17,839 nucleotides of DNA from Bacillota bacterium (GTDB taxonomy: Bacteria > Bacillota > Clostridia > Clostridiales > Clostridiaceae). The stretch's first letter is position 1; every line of letters starts with the position of its first letter. The DNA lies in the NCBI GenBank assembly GCA_023445445.1, contig JAEXLD010000015.1, forward strand, positions 1 to 17,839, read 5' to 3'. Below, one piece after another: positions 12,738-17,839 of this stretch. Under the pieces are notes generated by a model that saw only the letters and a program-made list of their open reading frames with translations, was not told the DNA's origin and did no database searches. The translations under genes and the position numbers were made by a program.

Positions 12738-12765
12738 TTAACAAAAATATACCTTTTAATATAAT
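12738..12765 (+). promoter_or_regulatory. Promoter of the subtilase gene
   Basis: TTAACA (12738-12743), a 16-base spacer, then TATAAT (12760-12765). The leader to the ATG at 12796 would be about 24 bases and includes AGGAG. Confidence 0.6.
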
Positions 12766-12795
12766 ATATACTGTGAGCATTTTTAGGAGATTAAT

Positions 12796-13992
12796 ATGTT
12801 TTCTTTCACTAAAAGGTTAGAACCAAATTTAAAATCATGTATGTTATCAAAACCTTATTATAGTTATAGAGTTTTAATTAAATATAAGAGATTTCAAGAT
12901 AGTATAATAAAAAAAATATCTTCATACAAGGGTGAATTAATAAATCATATAGAGTCATGCAAAATAATATCTGCTAGACTAAACTCTAAGGACATACAAA
13001 GACTATTAGAATACCCTGAAATTGAATATATTTGCTTTGATGAATATTTATTTTTATGTGGTATTAGTGTAAATACTGCAAATAAGGTTAGATTACCTAG
13101 TAAAAATAGAAATAAAGGCAAAGGAATTGGAATTGCTATAATAGATTCTGGGGTTTATCCTCACTCTGATTTAATAACTCCATATAATAGAATATCTTTA
13201 TTTATAGACTTAATTAATGATTTACATTATCCTTATGACGATAATGGTCATGGAACTTGTACAGCTGGTATTATTGCTGGTAATGGGAAAAAATCTAATG
13301 GAATGTACAGTGGTATAGCTCCTGAAAGTTATATATATTCTTATAAGGCCTTTGATAAAACTGGCAAGGGATACTTTTCAGATATTTTATATGCTATGGA
13401 ATTAGTATCTAAAGAATCTGAAAAAGGAATTATAAAGGTTTTATGCCTTCCCTTTGAATTATTAAGATATAATACTTTCTTACAAGATTTATTCAATTCA
13501 TTAGTTTCTTTAATTAATAGTAAAAATATCACTTGCATAATACCAAGTGGAAGTAATGAAAATTTGGAAGGTTCTATTACAGGATTAGCTCTTTGCGACA
13601 GATGTATAACAGTTTCAGGCTATGACTCAACTACTTCTATTCAACCTTATACTTACTCTTCATCTGGTTCTACAAGAAAAGATAATAAACCTAATCTTTG
13701 TGCTTCTTGTGTTGATATTGTTTCATTGAATTCAGATGTAACCTTTATTTCTGAAAGAGATGGCAATAGACTATATCCTTCAAAATTAGATTTGTCTTAT
13801 AAGACTTTTACTGGAACATCTATAGCAGCTGCTTATATAGCAGGGGTATGTGCATTAATTTATGAGACTGATAATAGCCTAACACCAAAGGATATATCAT
13901 CTATATTAAAAGTAGCCTGCGAACCTATAGAGGATATGGCCAAGAATCATCAAGGAGAAGGCAAAGTTAATATTAAGTTAATATTAAAATAA
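12796..13992 (+). CDS. S8 (subtilisin-like) serine peptidase without a signal peptide
   Basis: The 398-residue subtilase has catalytic residues D117 (AIIDSGV), H152 (DDNGHGTCTAG) and S342 (FTGTSIAAA). Residues ~22-90 look like an I9-type propeptide/inhibitor domain. There is no signal peptide, so it is likely intracellular, or spore-associated like the clostridial Csp proteases. Two oddities are visible. The oxyanion-hole Asn normally in A-A-G-N is replaced by Ser253 (IIPSGSN), and the Pro of the usual GTSMAAP motif is Ala. Cysteines are unusually frequent for a subtilase. Activity may be altered. It has its own promoter and a bidirectional terminator against the M23 gene. Confidence 0.88.
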   Translation: MFSFTKRLEPNLKSCMLSKPYYSYRVLIKYKRFQDSIIKKISSYKGELINHIESCKIISARLNSKDIQRLLEYPEIEYICFDEYLFLCGISVNTANKVRLPSKNRNKGKGIGIAIIDSGVYPHSDLITPYNRISLFIDLINDLHYPYDDNGHGTCTAGIIAGNGKKSNGMYSGIAPESYIYSYKAFDKTGKGYFSDILYAMELVSKESEKGIIKVLCLPFELLRYNTFLQDLFNSLVSLINSKNITCIIPSGSNENLEGSITGLALCDRCITVSGYDSTTSIQPYTYSSSGSTRKDNKPNLCASCVDIVSLNSDVTFISERDGNRLYPSKLDLSYKTFTGTSIAAAYIAGVCALIYETDNSLTPKDISSILKVACEPIEDMAKNHQGEGKVNIKLILK

Positions 13993-14030
13993 GAACTCAA
14001 TATAAATATATTTTGAGTTCTTATTTTATA
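13989..14030. terminator. Bidirectional terminator between the subtilase and M23 genes
   Basis: ATAAGAACTCAA (13989-14000, including the subtilase stop) pairs with TTGAGTTCTTAT (14013-14024), flanked by T-rich sequence on plus and A-rich sequence on the other side. Confidence 0.75.
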
Positions 14031-14037
14031 TTCTCTC

Positions 14038-15144
14038 TTATTGTACAATGTATCCTGTAGGGTCTACTGGTTCATTATTTACCCTTAATTCGAAATGTAA
14101 GTGTGGTCCAGTACTAAATCCAGTGTTTCCTACTTCTCCAATAATATCTCCCTTTTTCACTTTGTCTCCTACTTTTATTCTGTATTCACTTAAGTGGCCA
14201 TAATATGTACTCATATCATCTTCGTGCTTGATTATGATTAAATTACCATATCCGCCATCATTATATTCAGCATAAATAACTTCTCCATCCATTGCTGCAA
14301 AAACATTATCTCCTATGTTTCCAGCAATATCTATTCCTTTATGAAATGAACTCCATCTCTCACCATACCCAGAGGTCATGTATCCCCCCCTAGTTGGATG
14401 ACTTAAGAAAGCAACTCCATATTCATAGGGATTTTTAGTTCCTCTATATATTTTTTTACTAACTGCTTCTTTAATTATATCTTCTTTAATTAACTTTGAA
14501 TTAATAATTTTACCTGCTTCAACTGTATATTCCGTTGTATCTCTTTTAAGTCCATAAATACCTTCTTCTATTTTAGATTCTCCTAAATATAGAGTTTCTG
14601 TTGGAATTATCATAGTTGATGGTTTTATACTATTTACTTCTTCTTTTAAAAATTTTATGTTTATTTTGATATTATTAGATTCTTTTTTGGTTAAATCATA
14701 AATATTGTTTGCTATTTCTTCATTGCTTTGAATCAAATCAACATTCAATCTTTCTTCCTTTAACTCTATCTTTCCTATAATATCGAACTCCTTAACCATA
14801 TCCTCTTTTATACTGTTTTCATCTATATATTTTTTTAAAACAATATTTTTTATGCTTTCTAAATTATTTTCTGAAACAGTATACCCTATAATTTTTTCAC
14901 CTAATATAACTTCATAAGCATTTATTTTTCCAGTTAATGCAACCATCAAATTATCAAAAATATTATCCATACCTTCATTAGTTGCTGAATAAATTTTATT
15001 ATTTAAGTTAATATTTAAATTATCCTTTACCTCTGCATTAGCCTTTAAATAACTACTATTTAAAATAATATTAATTATGATTGTTAGTAAGGCACCTTTA
15101 ATGAATATCTTTTTTAACCTTACCGATTCACCTTTTATATCCAT
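14038..15144 (-). CDS. G5-domain M23-family peptidase (LytM-type endopeptidase or homologue)
   Basis: The 368-residue exported protein has an N-terminal hydrophobic helix (about 13-36, ending KANA) as signal peptide or anchor. A helical region (~50-160) and a G5-like domain (~165-236, with EYTVEAGKIINSKLIKEDII) follow, then a C-terminal M23 domain (~250-366). Metal and catalytic residues are H268 and D272 in HKGIDIAG, and H348 and H350 in GPHLHFEL. M23 enzymes cut peptide crosslinks in peptidoglycan; G5 domains are linked to wall glycan binding. The ATG at 15144 has GAGAGGAG upstream; a GTG six bases earlier is less likely. It is divergent from the dnaD-like gene. Confidence 0.92.
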   Translation of the reverse strand: MDIKGESVRLKKIFIKGALLTIIINIILNSSYLKANAEVKDNLNINLNNKIYSATNEGMDNIFDNLMVALTGKINAYEVILGEKIIGYTVSENNLESIKNIVLKKYIDENSIKEDMVKEFDIIGKIELKEERLNVDLIQSNEEIANNIYDLTKKESNNIKINIKFLKEEVNSIKPSTMIIPTETLYLGESKIEEGIYGLKRDTTEYTVEAGKIINSKLIKEDIIKEAVSKKIYRGTKNPYEYGVAFLSHPTRGGYMTSGYGERWSSFHKGIDIAGNIGDNVFAAMDGEVIYAEYNDGGYGNLIIIKHEDDMSTYYGHLSEYRIKVGDKVKKGDIIGEVGNTGFSTGPHLHFELRVNNEPVDPTGYIVQ

Positions 15145-15230
15145 AAGCACTCCTCTCTTTTATTAACAAGCACATCAAATATTTTTCCCATTTATTAAAA
15201 TAATATTCCTATTTATATTTTTTACTAATG

Positions 15231-15259
15231 TTGAGGCTATTTCTTCACTTTGATATAAT
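15231..15259 (+). promoter_or_regulatory. Sigma-A type promoter for the dnaD-dnaI-like operon
   Basis: TTGAGG (15231-15236), a 17-base spacer, then TATAAT (15254-15259). The leader is about 35 bases. The only ribosome site is a weak AAAGG about 11 bases before the ATG. Confidence 0.7.
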
Positions 15260-15300
15260 AAAGTTATGTCACTATTACTTTTAGAAAGGTAAAGAAAAAT

Positions 15301-16305
15301 ATGAGCACTTTTATGTTTAAGTCAAAGCCTTTAAAATTTACTCCTGTTAGTAATATATTTATTGAAAGATATATGCCAAAAGCTAGAGGCGAATTTATAA
15401 AGGTTTATCTTTTAATGCTTAAATACAATTTTACAGGTGAACCTGGAGTTAACTCTACTGTTCTAGCTACATCGCTAAATCTTTTAGAATCTGATATAGT
15501 AAATGCTCTTAACTATTGGAATGATGAAGGTATTATAAAACTTTTACCTATAGATAATATGGGGAATTTTCATATAGAATTTGTAGATATATCTAATGAA
15601 GGACCAACTACTGTTGAAAAATTTAACTTAGTTGAAGAATTAACTAATACTAATAATGGTTCAATGCTAAAGGATATAGGTAAGTTATTAGGCAGAACTC
15701 TATCCCCTAGTGAAGTAGAAACCTATATTAGTTGGAAAAAGGATTTAAATTTCTCTTCTGAGTTAATACTATTACTAATTGAATATTGCGCCTCTAAAGG
15801 TAAAACTAACTTTAGATATATTGAAAAGGTAGCAATAGCTTGGAAGGAAATGAAGATTAACACAATTGATGATGCACAAAATTACATTAGAAAAACTGAA
15901 GATAAATGGGTAACTTATAGAGAAATATTAAAATTCTTAGGAATTAGAAATACTGATATTATGAAGCCTCAAGAAGATATGCTAGAAAAATGGACTTCAA
16001 CTTATAATTACTCCTTAGATGTAATAAAAAAAGCTTGTGATATTTGCTTCCAGAGATTAAATAGGGCAGACTTTAAGTATATTGATGGAATCTTATCAAG
16101 CTGGAATAAAGATAATTTAAGAACATTACAGGACATTGAGAAAAGGGAAGCTAATTATAAAAATTCATCTACCAAGAAGGTTTATAATAATAATAATAAT
16201 AAAAATTCTACTAAACCTAAATTAAGATTTGATAACTTCAAGGGAAGAGATTATGATTATGACGATTTAGAAAAGAAATTGTTAGGATGGGATACTGATG
16301 ATTAA
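15301..16305 (+). CDS. DnaD-domain replication protein
   Basis: The 334-residue protein has an N-terminal winged-helix-like part (~10-105, with VSNIFIERYMPKARGEFIKV) and two DnaD-like helical domains (~120-195, FSSELILLLIEYC then NFRYIEKVAIAWKEM; and ~205-280, SLDVIKKACDICFQ then DFKYIDGILSSWNK). A low-complexity Asn-rich linker and a short C-terminal helix (DDLEKKLLGWDTDD) follow. DnaD/DnaB proteins remodel DNA and help load the replicative helicase at the origin. Its stop overlaps the next start in an 8-base overlap (16298-16305), so it is translationally coupled to the DnaI-like loader. It functionally resembles B. subtilis DnaB or DnaD; which one cannot be decided. Confidence 0.9.
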   Translation: MSTFMFKSKPLKFTPVSNIFIERYMPKARGEFIKVYLLMLKYNFTGEPGVNSTVLATSLNLLESDIVNALNYWNDEGIIKLLPIDNMGNFHIEFVDISNEGPTTVEKFNLVEELTNTNNGSMLKDIGKLLGRTLSPSEVETYISWKKDLNFSSELILLLIEYCASKGKTNFRYIEKVAIAWKEMKINTIDDAQNYIRKTEDKWVTYREILKFLGIRNTDIMKPQEDMLEKWTSTYNYSLDVIKKACDICFQRLNRADFKYIDGILSSWNKDNLRTLQDIEKREANYKNSSTKKVYNNNNNKNSTKPKLRFDNFKGRDYDYDDLEKKLLGWDTDD

Positions 16306-17275
16306 AGGATATGAAAAAGAGTTAGCTTTAATTTATGAAAAAATTAGAGCTGAAGAAGAAAAAAATTTAGTAAAACGACGTAAAATTATTGAAGAGCAGA
16401 ATCCAGAAATACTAGAATTAGATAACCTAATTCAAAAAAAATCCTTAGGCCTTTCATTATCAATTTTGAAAGGTATTGATGAAGCTACATTAAATAAATT
16501 TAAAGAAGAGATAACGGATCTAAGAGTTAAAAAAACTGAATCCTTAGTAGCAAAGGGATATGATTCTGATTACTTAAGCTTACATTATAGATGTCCAAAA
16601 TGTAAGGATGAAGGCTATATAGGTACAAATAGATGTTCTTGTTATAGAAAGAAATTAGTCCAACTTTATTATAAAAACTCTGCTTTAAAGGATACCCTTT
16701 CAGTTAATAATTTTAATAACTTTAATTTATCCTTATTTTCTAGTCATAAATTAAATGAAGATGATAGATTCTCTCCAAGAAAAAATATGGAAAACATCCT
16801 TAAAGTCCTTAGAGAAGAGTATATCCCAAACTTTAATTCTACCAACGATAATCTTTTATTTTATGGTGATTCAGGCACAGGAAAAACATTCTTAAGTTGC
16901 TGCATTGCAAAGGAGCTTTTAGATGATGGTTTCCTAGTTATTTATAGAACTGTTGATGAACTTATGGCAAATTTAAAAGAAATAAAATTTGAAAATAATT
17001 CTGAACTAGAAAATATATTAATAAACTGTGATTTATTAATTATAGATGACTTAGGTGCAGAGCAAATAACAGATTTCTCAACAACTGAATTCTTTAATTT
17101 ATTAAATAAAAAATTACTTAGAAAAAAGAAAATGCTTATATCAACAAATTTAAGCTTGTCTGATATAAGAACAACATACACTGAAAGAATTTCTTCAAGA
17201 CTTTTAGGTAACTTTAAACTTTATAAATTCTATACTGAAGATATTAGAATTCAACTTAACCTAAAAAGAAGATAG
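16298..17275 (+). CDS. DnaI/DnaC-like helicase loader ATPase
   Basis: The 325-residue AAA+ ATPase has a helical N-terminus (~1-90) that would bind the helicase, and a zinc-type cysteine group (C99, C102, C113, C115). Then come Walker A GDSGTGKT (190-197), Walker B LLIIDDLGAE (246-255), sensor 1 ISTNLS and the arginine-finger/sensor region ERISSRLLGNF. This is the layout of B. subtilis DnaI, which loads the DnaB-type helicase at oriC. Coupling with the DnaD-domain gene supports that role. The N-terminus also contains many charged residues typical of the family. It is the last gene of the operon, followed by two hairpins. Confidence 0.93.
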   Translation: MIKGYEKELALIYEKIRAEEEKNLVKRRKIIEEQNPEILELDNLIQKKSLGLSLSILKGIDEATLNKFKEEITDLRVKKTESLVAKGYDSDYLSLHYRCPKCKDEGYIGTNRCSCYRKKLVQLYYKNSALKDTLSVNNFNNFNLSLFSSHKLNEDDRFSPRKNMENILKVLREEYIPNFNSTNDNLLFYGDSGTGKTFLSCCIAKELLDDGFLVIYRTVDELMANLKEIKFENNSELENILINCDLLIIDDLGAEQITDFSTTEFFNLLNKKLLRKKKMLISTNLSLSDIRTTYTERISSRLLGNFKLYKFYTEDIRIQLNLKRR

Positions 17276-17319
17276 TAAAGGAAATAATTCCCCTTTTCAT
17301 TGGGAATTATATAAAATAT

Positions 17320-17353
17320 AAAGCATCGTCTTATAATTAAGGCGATGCTTTTA
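17320..17353 (+). terminator. Terminator of the dnaD-dnaI-like operon
   Basis: AAAGCATCGTC (17320-17330) pairs with GGCGATGCTTT (17341-17351) over 11 bp with one G-T, followed by TTATT. A weaker hairpin (TAATTCCC with GGGAATTA, about 17285-17310) precedes it. Confidence 0.85.
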
Positions 17354-17401
17354 TTAAATATATTTTTTTGTATAATCATATCTTACAATTATTTTGTGAA
17401 A

Positions 17402-17431
17402 ATAAAAAAAGCCTTAGAACATTCTAAAGCT
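17402..17431 (-). terminator. Terminator of the tRNA cluster
   Basis: On the minus strand AGCTTTAGAA pairs with TTCTAAGGCT (17422-17431 with 17410-17419), one G-U, followed by TTTTTTTATT. It begins 3 bases after the tRNA-Thr CCA end. Confidence 0.8.
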
Positions 17432-17433
17432 TT

Positions 17434-17508
17434 TGGAGCTGGCAATAGGAATCGAACCTACAACCTGCTGATTACAAGTCAGCTGCTCTACCGTTGAGCC
17501 ATGCCAGC
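17434..17508 (-). tRNA. tRNA-Thr (anticodon TGT)
   Basis: Cloverleaf on the minus strand: acceptor GCTGGCA with TGCCAGC, anticodon stem GCTGA/TCAGC around loop CTTGTAA (anticodon TGT), and T-loop TTCGATT. CCA is encoded. It is the last tRNA of the cluster. Confidence 0.95.
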
Positions 17509-17526
17509 GTAATTCTTATGCATAAA

Positions 17527-17601
17527 TGGTGACTCCTAGGGGAGTCGGACCCCTGCTACCACCTTGAGAGGGTGGTGTCTTGACCGCTTGACCAAGGAGC
17601 C
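17527..17601 (-). tRNA. tRNA-Glu (anticodon CTC), unusual T-loop
   Basis: Acceptor GGCTCCT pairs with AGGAGTC (one G-U), and anticodon stem CCACC/GGTGG flanks CTCTCAA (anticodon CTC). CCA is encoded. The T-loop reads TCCGACT rather than the normal TTCGATT seen in the neighbouring Glu(TTC) gene, so the position equivalent to U55 is C. All stems are intact. Confidence 0.9.
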
Positions 17602-17620
17602 TCATTACATTAAAATTAAT

Positions 17621-17697
17621 TGGCGACTCAGAAGGGGCTCGAACCCTCGACCTCCGGCGTGACAGGCCGGCACTCTAACCAACTGAGCTACTGAGCC
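17621..17697 (-). tRNA. tRNA-Asp (anticodon GTC)
   Basis: Cloverleaf on the minus strand: acceptor GGCTCAG with CTGAGTC, anticodon stem CCGGC/GCCGG around CTGTCAC (anticodon GTC), and T-loop TTCGAGC. CCA is encoded. Confidence 0.95.
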
Positions 17698-17703
17698 ATT
17701 ATT

Positions 17704-17779
17704 TGGTGGAAACAACAGGGATCGAACCTGTGACCCTCTGCTTGTAAGGCAGATGCTCTCCCAGCTGAGCTATGCTTCC
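17704..17779 (-). tRNA. tRNA-Val (anticodon TAC)
   Basis: Cloverleaf on the minus strand: acceptor GGAAGCA with TGTTTCC, anticodon stem TCTGC/GCAGA around CTTACAA (anticodon TAC), and T-loop TTCGATC. CCA is encoded. Confidence 0.95.
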
Positions 17780-17784
17780 ATAAA

Positions 17785-17839
17785 TGGTGACTCCTAGGGG
17801 AATCGAACCCCTGTTACCACCGTGAAAGGGTGGTGTCTT
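17785..17839 (-). tRNA. tRNA-Glu (anticodon TTC), 5' part cut by the window edge
   Basis: The 3' 55 bases are present: anticodon arm CCACC-CTTTCAC-GGTGG (anticodon TTC), T-arm with the normal loop TTCGATT, acceptor 3' strand AGGAGTC and an encoded CCA. The D-arm and 5' acceptor lie beyond base 17839. Confidence 0.93.

Overview
The window is AT-rich, uses strong AGGAGG-type ribosome binding sites, and carries a gene set (rlmH, murA, yycJ, a DnaD-type protein with a DnaI-type loader, a tRNA cluster) typical of the origin-proximal chromosome of a low-GC Firmicute. Protein style points to Clostridium sensu stricto; the species cannot be fixed from sequence alone.

Right part (about 5.4-17.8 kb): ordinary chromosome. 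On the minus strand an Hsp20-like gene and rlmH form a pair, and murA, yycJ and a SEC-C protein form an operon that ends in a clear terminator, followed by a separate LUD-domain gene. On the plus strand are a small lipoprotein, a 2H-phosphoesterase-like protein, a dUTPase-fold protein that has lost most of its metal ligands, a YdcZ-type membrane protein, a cytoplasmic-looking subtilase and the dnaD/dnaI-like helicase-loading pair. A G5-M23 cell-wall peptidase lies on the minus strand between the last two. The window ends in five minus-strand tRNA genes: Thr, Glu(CTC), Asp, Val and part of Glu(TTC). Convergent genes are separated by bidirectional hairpin terminators.

Left part (1 to about 5.4 kb): accessory DNA directly downstream of the rlmH stop codon. 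The last codons of rlmH (E-P-Y-H-K-stop) recur three more times in the same orientation, at about 3.2, 2.1 and 0.45 kb, reading GEPYHK-stop, GEPYYK-stop and GEPYYR-stop. Inverted arms lie around these copies, and a hairpin terminator follows rlmH and the first two copies. This is the layout expected of tandem SCC-like (staphylococcal cassette chromosome-like) insertions at the 3' end of rlmH. The repeats cut the region into three small cassettes: (1) a two-gene AbiL/RloAB-like defence system (AAA ATPase plus RloB); (2) an Ap4A-type Nudix hydrolase facing a 53-residue hydrophobic peptide gene with a structured leader; (3) a tandem-PepSY lipoprotein with a two-component-system relic and a decayed copy of cassette 2. 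No Ccr recombinase is visible, so these would be recombinase-less passengers or relics, unless a recombinase lies left of the window. The left edge holds the start of a probable HelD-like helicase gene.

The main discovery candidate is the chain of rlmH-targeted mini-cassettes outside staphylococci, one carrying a complete phage-defence pair and another an uncharacterised hydrophobic peptide.
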